NCBI GenBank assembly: GCA_024138025.1
Contig: JAMXBD010001199.1
Coordinates: 124,001-188,000, forward strand
Origin: Combretum micranthum
Taxonomy: Eukaryota > Streptophyta > Magnoliopsida > Myrtales > Combretaceae
Direction of reading: 5' to 3'
Length of the DNA stretch: 64,000 nucleotides
The first letter of the stretch is position 1, and each line of letters opens with the position of its first letter. Below are positions 1 through 12,798 of this stretch, piece after piece. The notes under the pieces were generated by a model, which saw only the letters and a program-made list of their open reading frames with translations, searched no databases and was not told the origin of the DNA. The position numbers and the translations under genes are program-made.

Positions 1-493
1 GAAAGCAGATAAAGCCCAAGAAGGAATAAAAAGAAAGAAAATAAAAAGAAAAAGGAACTGAGACTTTCCCGGTTTGAGATATTCAACAAAACTAAGTAAT
101 GAAGAAGTCATTCAAGTAGAGCTCTTGTAGCATTAAGTTGTACATATGAGAACCCAACTGAAGTTCATGCTTAAAACTGTTGTAGGGATTAGCTCTTCCC
201 CACAATTTTGACGGTTTAGCACGTGCACCTACAAAAATATAAAGCAAAAAATAAAGATAGCGATGAAAAAACTAAGAAAAGGGTCTAAACATACCTATAT
301 CATACATGTGTTGCCTCCCATGAAGTGCTTTATTTAACGTCGATTGCTCGACGTTAACCATTCCACCTGGATCCCATGGGAATATGTCCCACTCTCATAT
401 TGCTAAAGTTAACTCAATGAATGGAGAGAAATTGATATCCTCGGTATCAATCCCATGTTCAATCTTTCCAAATATCTCTTCTTCTGGAGTAAA

Positions 494-1280
494 TCAAGGA
501 ATGCCCTCTAGATTCGTGTTCACATGGATTAGAGCACTAGGGGAAGAATTAAGATATAACACATTAGTCTCTTCATATTCATCTCTTTCCTTAATAGACT
601 CCAGCCCATTTTCGTGACTGTTCAGATCTACCCTATGTTCTACAGATTCATTTTCCTTCTCCACCAAATTGTCATTCACTTTTATAAACTCCTCAAATTG
701 TATATCTGGATCATATTCTCCTGATACATTAAAAGGACTTGAAATTATCTTTTTATTTACTCTCTCATGTCTCCCAAGAGTTTCTAAAGATTTAATTAAG
801 CTAGATCCCCACTCTTGAGATGGTTCTAGAAAAGTAGCCAATTCTTCTAAGCTTATGAGTTTGTAAAGAATAGGAGCACAAGATTGCCATGATTCCACTT
901 CAAAGAGTGCTTGCAACGTCCTAACAAACGAGTCTAAATTATTATATCTTGAATCAAATGATCCTTTCCAAAATAGATTTTTTCTGAGGATCTTTTTATG
1001 CATGGCCCAAGGAGGAAGATGATGTGGTCAATGAAACTGGAGTATGGTCATAATGTGAGTGTTGAGAAAAATGTAGGACAACTCTCTCACCTTGACATTC
1101 AAAAGTCCAATGTCTACTACCCCACTCCCTATAAGTCATATCACCGATAGTCATAGGGTTGGTATCTACAAAATCTTGATAAGGAGCCATAGGGAAGAAT
1201 GAATTTGTATAAAATGAGGTAGAGAGATAATAATATGGATTAGGACATTAATAATACTCATGATCACCTCCACAATACAA
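494..1280 (-). pseudogene. Gag tail remnant, Tat/Athila-like Ty3/gypsy element
   Basis: Two overlapping open stretches (1190-996, then 1003-494) read as one protein broken by a frameshift at about 1000. Just upstream, near 1275-1235, the same strand encodes a zinc-knuckle-like pattern (Cys-Leu-Tyr-Cys-Gly-Gly-Asp-His, then Cys five residues later, with a stop inside). It is followed by a Tyr/Phe-rich stretch leading to MAPYQDF. A CX2CX3HX4C knuckle followed by an aromatic-rich tail is typical of Gag in Tat/Athila-lineage Ty3/gypsy elements. The rest of the ORF is acidic and unrecognised. The protein would have been a nucleocapsid-type RNA-binding tail; it is not functional here. The lineage assignment is inference. 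Confidence 0.4.
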
Positions 1281-3560
1281 ACACCTTAATTCCATACGAT
1301 TCATAGTTAACACTGTCAAGAAAACTCAAGAACACATTCAATAAAGCAAATAACCCCCAATATATATATATATATATTAATATATATTAACAAAATTTAA
1401 CTAAACTAGTAAACTTTAGGCATTCTTAATATTGCTAGGCCCTCGGCAATGGTGCTAAAAACTTGGTGTATATTTTCTAATCGCAATCAATCAAATTAAA
1501 TTAAAACCCTATTTTTATTATACGACTAATCATAGGTAAGTGTACTTATCAATTGTAGTACCAGTGTAAGCACAGGAGTCGTTCCACCAAGATCTATAAC
1601 TACTAATACTCACCCTAATTCTACTATTTAGCTTGTCTAATTCGAGTTATCTTAATTAATTAACCCTAGCAAAAGTGAGTGTCAATGCTTCTAAGAATAT
1701 CATATCACAAGACTATCCCTAATCTTGATTTACCATTAACCTTATTTCCAATTCCTTATAAAACATTCATTAATGGATTGTTTAAGTTCTTGAACTACAG
1801 GAAACCTAGATTCATCGATCTCTCTTTCAAGATAATTGAATATTTGAATGCTAATCCTATATGTCTAATGGAAATTTCTTCTATCATTATATTCGTACAA
1901 AATTGCTTTAGAGTTCATGATTCCTAAAAAAAGATAAAGTCTTTATGTAGAAAATTCATACAATATATGTCTAGACTTACATTCAAATTGCTTTATTCAT
2001 GTTAGATCTATCTTATCAATCAATTCGTCGATTAAATCAACAAGAATCAAACAATAATAATAATGTGCATATATTAAATCAAGAACAAATGTAAATACAT
2101 AAATAGATATAAGAAACATAAACTTCTATTAACAAAAGTATTCAATCTCTACATTAAGGTTAAGGTTTCTCAAGAACTAAAGTGAAAAGATTTATTTTTC
2201 CATAGAATAAGAAATACAATGATAGAGTAAGGAAAAATAGTAAAGAGATATGATTACAACCCTTAAAGATGAAGTCTTGTGATCTCCAATAAGCTCAGTA
2301 TTTCTCCACTCTAAAACACTTAATTTTCTCTTTAGGGTTCGTAAAAAGCAAGAAGGATATGAAAAAGACAAGCTAAAGACGCAATTTATGGGAAAGGGCT
2401 AAAGTCAATTCTACACGAGCATCCTACATGGCTTGTATTCGAAGCTTGTGTAGGATGTAAACTGGTGAAATTCATTAAATCTAGGGCTGCATGACCACAA
2501 GCATAAGTTGTATTGACAGGCCGTGTACTTTCAAAATCAGTTTTGATCATTTTCCATCATCTACGTGAGCATTCTACATAACCTATGTAGCTTCCTTACG
2601 TACTTTGAAATCACTTGCTAGTTAATTTTTACCTCCTATACTAGGGTTTCACACAGCTTGTGCAAAAACGGTCATTTTCCATTAGCCTATTTCTTCATTA
2701 AAATCTCCTCCCTTAACTCATCCAAAAGTCTTCATTAAGCTTAAAATCTTCCTTTATCCTTGAAATTAACATTTTAACCAAATAAGTGTCCTCTTCTTTA
2801 ATAATTCATGTAAGATCTATATAACATAATGTCAAAACAATGTGAATAATTAGGGTCTGTTGACACTTATCAATCTCTTCACAAGCCATTAGTAATCTAG
2901 ATTTACATTAAGTTCAAGAATCATTTTATTAAAAAGCACTTCTAGTGAATCTCTAATCAAATGATAGAAGGTTTCATCACTTATATCTCTAACAGTTATG
3001 AGCAACCTCATTAATAGCTTACATCTATTCAAAAGAATGATTTCTCAATCTATTTAGTTGAAATCAATCATAAATTTATATGGTGCACATACATAAACCC
3101 ACGAAATTTAAGTTCAAGCTATTAATTACAAGTACTCAATAATATTCAATTAATGCACATTTGAAATTGAAATCACATGAATCATGTCTCGATCCACAAA
3201 ATCTATATTTAAACAATTATTTCTTGATTGAAATTAGCATATTAAAGCACGAATTCAAGAGAAACAATTGAGAATGAAAATATAGATCACCTACTAAAGC
3301 TCGAAATCTTGCAAATAAACTTGTATTAGCACTTAAATTCACCAAAAAAAGCTACAGTTACAGTGAAACAGAGTTTCTCTCACTACTCTAATTCTATTAC
3401 TACTATTCTACACTATTTACATTACATTTTTACACTACTATACACATCAATTTATTAGTATTAGGTACGAAAATAATGAAGATTTTATTGTTGACATGGC
3501 ATATTTGTTATAACAAAATTTAATAGATTTTTCACATATGTGTCAAAGATTACATCAGGG
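1281..3560. other. AT-rich spacer, LTR-like, no gene
   Basis: No coding region is supported. The stretch contains a (TA)n tract at 1362-1378 and a small hairpin with perfect 8-base arms (ATCCTACA at 2421-2428, TGTAGGAT at 2449-2456). Around 1540-1600 the text resembles sequence often found in plant Ty3/gypsy LTRs. Lying just upstream of the gag remnant on the - strand, it may be the 5' LTR and leader of that element, but no LTR ends or target duplication were found. Confidence 0.35.
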
Positions 3561-5968
3561 TTGAATCCATGGTTGAGATTCTGGCCACGAGTAGAACTGC
3601 AGCTGCCTCTTATTGTTTTCTTCTTTGTTCGGAACTTTGCTTAATGGAGATCGCGAGTACCAACCACATGTAAAGATTGAAGCGCAATTAACTTGCTTAC
3701 ATTGTCAGTAAGTACCGTTGATTTTAATCACAGGAGCGCGATCCATGCCTCTATTGTCTATTTTAGTTGCTTTTGCTCTAATCTTCAACTAAATCACTTT
3801 GATTCTATCTTTAAAAGCTTAAAGGAGTTTAAAATAACAATTTAAACTATAATAGCACAATTTTATAGAATTTTGTAATAAACCAAGCAAACTAAGCACA
3901 AGTTCCCTTAATTTCATAAAGTAAATATTACTTATCAAATCCCTCTACACTTAGCTTTTGCTTGTCCTCAAGCACATAATCATCAATCAGAACAGAACAG
4001 AGTAAAGCTTTTCAAGATAGGAAAATAAATCATTAATGGTGCTAGATAAATCCCAATCCACATATGTCATTCTTTAAGCTCAAACTGTCTCTTTTCAACC
4101 ACTTTGCAACCTCATTAATTAAATAATTACTCCACTCAATCTTACTATAGCATGTGCTAAGTTTACTTATGTTGGATTTGTCAATCTAATTTAAGTAAGT
4201 TAGCTTTTACCCTTACTACTTGAACTTGATTCCCAAGTTAGAATCAATTTAAAGATCAAGTAAAAAGAGAGAATTAGCTATATTCATCCACTTACCATAA
4301 AAGTATGAACTTCTCCACTTACCCATCTAAAAAATCGCAACCTAAAGAGAAAGCATATACATCAACTTATCCTCTTAATCTTCTTTTCCCTTTTTGTTTC
4401 TTTAATTTTTTACTTTTCATTTTAGAAACACATTGATGGGGAGGTGGGGGTGGGTGGGGTGGGGATTTGGGGGGTTTCAAATCATGCTCTTTTAAGGGAC
4501 CAAGCTCTGCTTATGTCAACCAACTCAATTAATTCATCCTTTTTTTTTTTTTTTTTTTTTTTGAAGTTCAATTTGTGAAGGAGTCAAATTTTACTCTTTT
4601 AAGGGACCTAGCTTTGCTCATACTAAGTAAACTTATAATTAGGAGGTAGGGAGTAAGTAATCGCTATTCTTAGGGACCAATCCCTGCTCACGTCAACATA
4701 AACTTGATGATTTTACTATTGCTTTGTTTATAATACAAGTGAAAATTCATCAAGCTATAAATCTCATAAAACCTTTCATCTAGAGGTCATAAATGTCATT
4801 AGAGCTTGTTAAGAAGAAAATACTAGAAGATAAACTTAGAATCCAATTAATTAACCTTTACTAGGGACCTTACCAACAAAAACTCCAAAATCCTAAGTTG
4901 AAAAGCAAGTAAAACTACTTCACATAGATTTGACTAAGTAATTCTAGCATAGTAAAAATAACAAAAACACAAGAAAATAGTTTTCAATATTAAGATTACT
5001 TAAGTCACATGGTGGTCTACTTTAGACAAATCAAAAATTTTGGTCAAGTTTTGTACCATTCATTATTTTCCTAGAAGTAAGAAATTGATCAAATTCAAGA
5101 ACAAATTACTCTATTCAAATTTTCAACCTAGATTTTAATTTAATCATCCTTAACTATTCCCCCACACTTAAGATAGGCATTGTCCTTAATGTCTAAATTG
5201 AGAAACAAGTAGGGAAAACAAAAAAAATTTGAGCACAAAGCAAGATTAATTAAATTGAAGCTAGAAAAACTTCTATGTTTACTATTGCAGATTGAGACTA
5301 TTGAGAATCACAGCATCCCTTCATCTTATGATTGAAACTGTCTAAGTTTAAGAAAACAAAACAAATAATGTTAAGTGTAACTACAGGTGCAATTCAAGTA
5401 GTTTTTAAGTGTATTGCGAGCTCAATTGTACCCTTAATTAAAACTATGAATAAAAAATATAAAGAAGAATTTTACAGACCAAGGCGCGGTTAAGTGACTA
5501 CTTGGAACACTTAACTTTGTTCCAGCTTATTATTCCCCTATTTTCAACAAATTATCTTGCCACAAAAGAATAAAGAATAACAAATATGATACATCATAAA
5601 TTCACAATACCAAAAATTAGAATAGAAAGAAGAATACATAAAATGAATATGATACAATTTTAAATAATCTTAGCCTGAGAAAATGAATCATTTCCTATTT
5701 AGAGTTTTTACTCTAGGTTTTCTTCCTCTTTTCATTTTATCCTCTTTTGCTTTCTCTCTTCTTCTGGCCATTTTTCTTCCATTTTAGCCAATGCTCGTAC
5801 AAGCATTTCATCTTCTTGCTCCATCTTTCTCCTTTGTTCCTGTCTTGTTGACATCTTCATAATTTTTCCAATGACAACATCATCTTCTCTTTTTCTCTTT
5901 AGAAATTCTTCTTTTCTTTTCTCTTCTTCTGTTAGTGGTTCTTTTATATATCTAGCCTCTATTACTCT
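3561..5968. other. Non-coding spacer with G-tract, poly-T and short repeats
   Basis: No supported gene. It holds a G-quadruplex-type motif at 4438-4474, a T-run at 4540-4562, and three imperfect direct repeats of an AGGGACC...GCT...TGCT motif at about 4494, 4601 and 4671. The C-rich stretch near 5159-5170 (GGGGGAATAG on the - strand) could be an old polypurine tract of the retroelement whose ORF lies at 5969-8488, but no LTR border was found next to it. Confidence 0.35.
4438..4474 (+). other. G-quadruplex-type G-tract cluster
   Basis: Runs of 4, 5, 3, 4, 4 and 6 G are separated mostly by single T residues, which fits the short-loop G-quadruplex consensus. The surrounding DNA is strongly AT-rich, so the cluster stands out. 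No gene or promoter is next to it. Confidence 0.6.
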
Positions 5969-8488
5969 CTATTCCTCTTCTACCAACCATCTCTTGATTT
6001 CTTCCTTCTCTCTTTTTAATTTTTGATAGGCTTCCACATCATCTACATGAAAGTTTTCTCCATTTTCTTCTACTATTCCTCCTTCATCCACATTAGGTGG
6101 AATTTCCCATTCTACCAATGCTCTCATCTTCACTATCCTCTTCTGCATATACTTTATCAGCGAATTCTTTAAAGAGATTGTCTGTGATTGTGAACAATGC
6201 TCATTCATAATCTCTTTTAGCTTATCACTCGTTACAACTATTGTTCTAGGTATAGTTATTTTCTCTTTTTCTACTCTCTGATCCTTTTTGTTGACGGGAG
6301 CTCTATTCGTCAATTGCTAGCTCTTGAGTAGCTTCATTCATTTTTCAATCAAAGCTGTCTTCATTATCATGTTCTTGTTCTTAGGTAAGGGCTTTCCAAC
6401 ATAAGAAACAAGAGGTACTTCTTCATTAGGCTCAATAATAGTAGTGATAGAGGCTTTAGTGATAGCTTCTGCATTTTCAGTCATATGTTGCTTCATTCCT
6501 CCCCTAACTATCCCTTCAACATTAGTAGAAATGAAATTGCGTATCTTTTCATCCCATATCTCATATTCAAGTTTTTAGCTGGTAGTAAGCTGAGCAATTT
6601 CAACAATAGAGGTGAGATTAACATTCTCAAAAGGTCTAATAATTTTTGCAGCAAAAATTTGGGGATTTGTTTCATTTTCTCACCCCATTAATTGATCATT
6701 GTCTTCAATTTTCCTTTCGCTTCTATCATCCTCAATGGCTTCATTATGTCCATTCCCTTCTCTCACTATCCTCTCAACATCAGCAACAATTGTGTATTCA
6801 ATTTCTTCTTCAATAGCAATAGCAATATCATTTTCTTGCTCAAAATAATCATCAAAATCATTGCCACCAGTCCTTCAATGTTGGTGCTACTTGTTCATCA
6901 ACCTCCTCTCCCACAGCTTCAATGTTAAGATTAATGCTACCAGTAATTGAGGCATTTTCTTCTTCAATTCTTGCCTTAACGTCACTAGACCAGCACTCTT
7001 AACACCAACCATATTTTATACATTCTACACATTATCAATCTCATAAGTTGGTGTTGTTTCTTAAATAACACTAGCAATAGCAACAATATTCACATTCAAG
7101 TTCTCATTTACTATCCTAGGATTAGTAGGAGAAGCATCTTCATCAGAAAGCAACTTTTTCCTAACCGAGAGTTTTCTTCTTATGAATGCTTTTGGTAGCA
7201 GTTGAATGGGAGAAATAGGTCCTTCTTCATCAAGTTGACGCTCAGGTTGTTGCTGTGATTGAGGTTATTGTGGTGGTTGAGGAAATTGAGGAATAGAAGC
7301 TTGAATGTGTGTATTTGAGAAGTGTTTAGGTCAAAAGTGTTTGGGAGAGAAGTTGGTAGTTTTTAGGTTTGTTTGGGTAGTGTGGGTGGAGAAACATCTT
7401 CATTATTTGAAGAGTTTGAAGCAGAACAGCCACATTTTCAACTTGATCTATGATCTTGAGTTGGATGAGGAGGAGTCTTGAGCATAAATTTGCAAAAATC
7501 GGGAAGGTTGAAGTGTAAGTGATTGTCAAGAGCTATGAAGCTCACTTTCACTAAGGTGATAAGTTGCTTCAAACCTTCCTTAAGCTCATAAATATCTTTA
7601 TTATACTTTATTTTCAATTCATTTTCTAACTTATAAAAATTAAAAGTTGGATATTAGATGGGGGTTCCTACACTTGAGTCTCTAGCCGTAAAGCTTCAAC
7701 ATCAATTGTAGGATCTTGAACTTGTTTGTATCCCCATCCACTGAATTGTAAGTGATCTAAATTCTTAAATGAACAAACTTTATCAATGGCCCATATTTTG
7801 GATAAAAACCCAAATTTTTCAATGCTTTGATTGTCAAACCACCACAAAAGACACCCTTCCCTTGCTCGGAAGCTTGGTGCCTAATCCCCTAAACAGTATA
7901 CAAACCAACATTCATTCTAAAGTTTTTAGCCATGTTATACAATGGAGGTAATTTTGATTGAGTGACTGTGTTAGTAGCTTCCAACTTTGAATAGATCGAT
8001 CTTACCTGCATATAGTGAAGAATTCCCACATTCAACAATTTAAAATTAGATCCCTTTGTATTGGATGGAGAAAGGACATCCCTACCCAATATTTCTTTAA
8101 CAAAATTCATTCTTTCATCTAGGATATTAACTGGTAGCTCCTTAAATTCTTCATCATATACTTTTTCATCATCATATATTTCTAAAGCTACTATAAACCA
8201 TACCATGGACACACTTCTATACTGATCAAAGGCAAAGAATGTCAGTGTGTCTTCTAAATGTAGGACTTGATTCCTAGTCTTGAAACTCACAAGAAAAGTC
8301 ATGGTAACTTCTCTATGCACCTCCTCCTTCACTTCAAATAATCTCTCCCAGGCTTTATCAGCAAAGTGCCTTTTAAAGGCGTATTCCAATTCATTTCTTC
8401 TTATAATTTCTCGATCCATCACAACATTTGGCACAATCTGCTTTTTCTTAAGATATAATTCTAACATAAGTTTATGATTTTCAGTCAT
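5969..8488 (-). pseudogene. Degenerate retrotransposon-associated ORF (Athila/Tat additional-ORF type)
   Basis: The best piece is an open frame from 8488 to 7889 (199 codons). After a stop the same theme continues (GIRHQ, then KGVFCGGLTIKALKNLGF near 7890-7815), and an acidic, Lys/Glu-rich piece follows at 6313-5969. The order of motifs (a Trp-Glu-Arg-Leu-Phe block, a conserved Phe-rich block, an Ile/His block, then a CGG motif) resembles the 'putative plant transposon protein' or Athila ORF-1 type domain carried by Tat/Athila elements. The tail between the two pieces is Gln/Glu-rich with several stops and frame changes. No catalytic motif is seen and the family's function is not established. 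It lies on the same strand as the gag remnant at 494-1280, but whether both come from one element is unclear. Confidence 0.45.
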
Positions 8489-9023
8489 GCTTATATGCGA
8501 ATGTATTGAAGCATTTTGGAGAATGAAAGGAAGACTTTCCCGATTTTATTATTTTATTTATTTTTTATTATTTTTGTGATAAAAAAAAGGAGGAAGACTT
8601 ACCTGTTGTGGTTTATCAAGATACTTGTGGTGAGCAATAGGCATAAACTAGAGCTTTTCACAATATTTATGGTGTCTTATTGGTGTACTTCTAACAAACT
8701 AGAGGCGAAACCCAGAGCTTCTTACAATTTTCAAAAGTGGTTTGTGAGTTCTATGTGTTCTCCAGTATGAGCTCTCAGGACCTATATTTGTGGTCTATTA
8801 TTCAATCCAAATTAGAAATGTTAAGATTTCTCATAAAATTTAAGCTCTATTAATGATAATTTCATATATAATTATCTTAAATGATTTTATTACTATTGAT
8901 TTACTCTTTAACACTACTACAAGAAATATACTTCTCGCTTCCCATATTTACTAATCCTATCACAAAATGTAATAATTGGCAACCCACATAATCTAATCAC
9001 ACTCAAATATCATGTATCTTCAT
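8489..9023. other. Spacer, no gene seen
   Basis: AT-rich sequence without a supported gene. A short CACTACTACAAGAAA string at about 8912-8926 resembles the end of CACTA transposons, but no partner end was found. Confidence 0.4.
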
Positions 9024-9935
9024 TATGGATGGCTATAATACGGTTTGGTTCGATTCACTCCTTGACTCACGATTTAGTTTCTTTTTTAAATTCAAGCTTA
9101 ATCATATGGTTCATTTCATAATTTTTTTGAACCAAAAAAAGACAATTCGATTTGCTATTTGAACCTTTTTTTAATTTTAATATAGAAATACACTCTATTG
9201 AAAGGTTTCAAGTACATATTTCTTATTACTGAAAAATTGTTAAATCCAATAAAAAGATTATGATATACATAAATCTTGATAAGACTGCAATTGATGCAGA
9301 TCCTTATAAATCTTCTTAACAAGTTTAATCTTTGTTCGTTATTAGCAATTTTGGAAGTTCATGTTGCACTTGAGCTAATAATAAACTAATTGGACTCTCA
9401 CTTGAATCAAATGTCTTTTTCAAATAATTTTTAGTAATTAGTGATTGTGTAATCAACAAACTCCTTTTAAAATATTTTTGGCTAAAAAGCAAGTAATGCG
9501 TTCAACTTTCATCAACTTATGTTTGCATTAATATTGTTTGGCACTGCTTCTTTTATGATTTGCAAACCTTGTTAACTACTTCTGAAGGAAAACAAAAAAG
9601 AGGGGAAAAAAAATCCTAACTACTTCACAAATCACATCAAATCATCTTCAAGATTGAATCATGAAACATGTCCATTAATTTTGTTGACGCAGCTTACAAA
9701 ACTAGTAGGAATCAAACAAACCTATGACTTGTCAATTTAAAGAGAATAATTAAAAGAAAAAAATTGTTTGAATATTTTTTAAATAGGTAAATCAAATTGA
9801 TTTGGGCCATACAATTCAGTTCAAGGTCCTAAACCAAACCAAGAACCCTTTTATTCTTCACCAAATCAAATAGTTAAAAAAAAAAACTAAAATTTCAGTA
9901 CAGTTTGGTTTGTTTAGTTATTTTACACGGCCTTA
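9024..9935. mobile_element. hAT-like miniature element (degenerate)
   Basis: The left end (ATGGCTATAATACGGTTTGG) and the right end (reverse complement TAAGGCCGTGTAAAATAA) are imperfect inverted repeats of the TAGGGGTGTGCA type. Close behind both ends come repeated GGTTTGGTTCG or AACCAAACC motifs. The interior next to the left end (AATCATATGGTTCATTTC) matches the copy at 40883-41817. The flanking 8-mers ATCTTCAT and AATTTCAT agree at 6 of 8 positions, consistent with an old 8-bp duplication. There is no transposase. The ends are uncertain by a few bases. Confidence 0.55.
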
Positions 9936-10689
9936 ATTTCATATATTGTTTTGATTTTTTATCCTAATTTAATACTCTATATTATCGTATGTTATCTTCC
10001 AAAGATTATATTCTATCAACTAAATGGGGTCCAATTAAAGCTTAAAATGAGTTTTACTCTTAAGCCGTATCAAGAGACCACCAAAGATTCCAAAACCACC
10101 TATTTTTACGACTTTTTCTTCGTCGTTTAAAGTATTTTCATTCATTTTCTTTTTACATATTTTCCATTCCAAAAAGATCAAAGCTATGACTATCAAACTA
10201 AATGGTGCCAAGAATGGGTGTCTAGAAAGACATTAATAAAATAAATGTAATATTAGAGTGATATTGTAATGTCACCACAATAATAATATTTTTAAAAACT
10301 TCTTGAAAAAACTTTAAGACATTTTAATGTTATACAAAGGGATATCCCTTATGATGACAACACGCAAGATTAATGAAGTATGAACGCGATGTAGCTGAAC
10401 TTTACCTGATTTTGCAATTAGCTATTTAGGATTTTTTTTTTAATTTTTTGCAATTAACTACCTCATATAGGTACTATAATTGAACACAAAATGTTTATAG
10501 GAAGTAAATTGATACTTTTAAACTTTAGGTATTTAATTGCATCACTTGAAATAGTTTATTGTGCGAATATGGCATTTACCCAGATGATTTTATTGCACAA
10601 TCTAAATTTATAAACAAATTGGGAGTCTTGTACATTTAATGAATTTCTTTAGAGTTGATATAACTTATAGTGTGCATTTCACTAAAGCG
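9936..10689. other. Spacer, no gene seen
   Basis: AT-rich intergenic sequence with no supported ORF. The last part, from about 10570, may belong to the copia remnant that follows but is too degraded to call. Confidence 0.35.
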
Positions 10690-11080
10690 TGATCTTTAGT
10701 AGGACTAATGATATATTTGAGAGGAACCATGAACTACGATATGTTATACAATGGATTTCCAAATCTATTAAAAGATACGATGGTGCTAACTTGACTTTAG
10801 AGTCTGGTGAGAAAAAGTGCACTAATGGTTATTATTTATCCTTGATGGTTATGATCACTTGAAAATAACCAAACAAAATAATTATTCAAGGTCTACTATA
10901 AAGATAGAGCTTATAACATTGGAATTGGTTGGAAATTTTCTTCGCAAATATCCTATTAGTATAAAATCAACATTTTCTATGTTTATACATTGTGTTTGCC
11001 AAGTAGCAGTTGTCATTGCAAAGAATAAAATCTCCAATGGCAAAAATAAGCACATTCACTTAAGACATGATTTTTGAAAC
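10690..11080 (+). pseudogene. Ty1/copia RNase H relic
   Basis: The + strand translates as RGTMNYDMLYNGF near 10719, the region that in copia Pol links RT to RNase H (consensus RGT..YG..Y.G). After stops and shifts an open stretch at 10859-11077 gives RSTIKIELITLELVGNFL, then IHCVCQVAVVIAKNK and NGKNKHIHLRHD. These match in order the copia RNase H signatures around STMESEF, CDSQAA, AKN and KSRHIRRRH. The catalytic Asp of the CDSQAA-type motif is lost (it reads Cys-Val-Cys-Gln). This is a dead fragment; no LTRs were found. Confidence 0.65.
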
Positions 11081-12211
11081 AAGAAGGAAATGTGGGCTTC
11101 ACCTAACTTGAGAATTAATGATGATGGTAACCCAAGTTTTGTGATTGGAAAATACAATTCATAATAGTATTAACAAATCAATTGTTAATCCAATTGGCAC
11201 TTTGAATTCTATTTTTTTTTTTTTAATGTGAGAATGATTTAATAGAAGGTGAATATAATTGCAATATACAATTGATGAAATCACTATTTGAGTGTAAAGT
11301 GGAGCTCATTAGATTGTGACATAATCTCTAGAACACTCATGAATACCAGGAGTGTGCATAATTATTATAACTTCTAAAGCTTGTTGATGGACCATACACT
11401 CAATCATCTCGCCCTTAAAATAATATAGTAAGTAATATATTAAGTATTTCAGTGATGAGAATGAATTTATGTAGCAATAATTATTTAAGTTACAAAATAG
11501 AATGTTTATCAAATTTTTGTACCTTATATCTTATCTTTTTTTAATTTGGTTCATTGTCTAAAAACAACAAATTTAAATATAATATGCTTATGTATTTTAT
11601 CTAGCAAATTAATTTTCATTGAGGAGAAAAAAAAAAAGGAAACAAAGAAACAAAGCTTTTTCAGGTACGTAAGTGTTGTTATAAAATATCAACTATTTCA
11701 AAAGTCTTTATAGAAATTGGGCTATTGTAAGGTAAAATGTCATTTCTACTTTAATTGCTCCTTTATCTTTCTATAGCATACAATACTAAAATACTCTAAA
11801 ACAAAACAACATTTTTAAATTGGTCACATCCATAAATGACGATATATATATATATGACTGATAACTAATATATGGAAATAAATTTAATAACTTTTTCAGG
11901 TAGTTTTTTAGCCGTCATCAATGCTTTATAAAAATTAAGTTCTTATGGTTTACGGAATAAATCTGTGCTTATTGGCTAAGTTCTGTTATAGCAATTTCTT
12001 TCTCATTTTCTAATATTTTCTTTCTCCTATTTTAATATAAATAGGGGAAAAAATTATTCCTACAAAGCAGCTTCTTGAAATGCATGACAATTGAGATAGA
12101 ATATAACCAAATAGGGAGGCGGGGGAAGAATAGGAAAAATTAATCAAACTCCCCCTTATATTAATTACTTGAGAAGCAACGGTTGTATCATATAGGATGT
12201 AAGGGTAACGG
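11081..12211. other. Spacer upstream of the LBD gene
   Basis: AT-rich intergenic DNA with no supported ORF. It contains short T-runs and a (TA)n tract near 11843. The proximal promoter features of the LBD gene begin after it. Confidence 0.4.
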
Positions 12212-12217
12212 TGTCTC
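12212..12217 (+). promoter_or_regulatory. Auxin response element core (TGTCTC)
   Basis: A perfect TGTCTC hexamer, the classical ARF-binding core, lies about 670 bp upstream of the LBD start codon. Several class I LBD genes (LBD16/18/29 group) are known ARF7/ARF19 targets, which makes the site worth noting. A single hexamer is expected by chance every few kilobases. Confidence 0.3.
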
Positions 12218-12244
12218 AATTTTATCCTAAACAATAATAATGTG

Positions 12245-12252
12245 ACACGTGT
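12245..12252 (+). promoter_or_regulatory. ACGT-core palindrome (ACACGTGT)
   Basis: A palindromic ACACGTGT containing a CACGTG G-box lies about 640 bp upstream of the LBD start. This is the binding core of bZIP and bHLH factors, including ABA-response types. A CATGCATG RY-type motif follows at 12438-12445. Function is inferred only from motif and position. Confidence 0.3.
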
Positions 12253-12578
12253 ACATGAATAATAATTTTCACTTTGTTCAAAAAATTTTTATTTTTTAAA
12301 TTTATTTGACAAGTGTCAATTATTTATTGACTGAAACAGAGTAGAGTAGGGACAATATTTTGACAGTAAATATTTTTCTCAGCTAGCAACTAAAGAGAAA
12401 AACTTCATGAACACTATAAAAGTCATTATGGGCAAGACATGCATGCACACCTGGTCTTTAGCTTTCACACGCTATGGGAAGCACAATTCTTGTGCTTTTC
12501 CCATGAAAGCCTTACCTACTTCGTCCTCGTATAACAACTTTTGTTTTCACACTCATTAATTATATCAAGACATTATTG

Positions 12579-12601
12579 AAGGGAAGGGGGGAGGGGGGGA
12601 A
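12579..12601 (+). other. Purine/G-rich tract in LBD upstream region
   Basis: The run is pure purine with G-runs of 3, 6 and 7 separated by AA and A, about 290 bp before the LBD start codon. It could form a G-rich secondary structure or be a relic polypurine tract. No LTR end is adjacent. Confidence 0.35.
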
Positions 12602-12790
12602 CAAACAAACAAACCCTCCATTTCACCATTAACCAAACATTTCCCATTTCACTCACCAAACATAACGTTCCTCTCTCATTCTATGTTTAACACATTTACC
12701 TTGCTATCTCTTTCATGCGACTAACGTGGACCATCATCTAATGATCATATTACCACAAGAACCACCACACATTTCTTCTTTTCTAAAACC

Positions 12791-12798
12791 TATATAAT
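12791..12798 (+). promoter_or_regulatory. Probable TATA box of the LBD gene
   Basis: TATATAAT lies 98 bp upstream of the start codon. A transcription start about 30 bp downstream would leave a 5' UTR of roughly 65 bp, rich in CTAGCTC and CTCC motifs. Spacing and sequence fit a plant core promoter. Confidence 0.5.

Noticed and set aside
8911..8926. CACTACTACAAGAAA, possible CACTA transposon end
   Set aside because: No inverted partner end or 3-bp duplication was found; the string also occurs by chance in AT-rich plant DNA.
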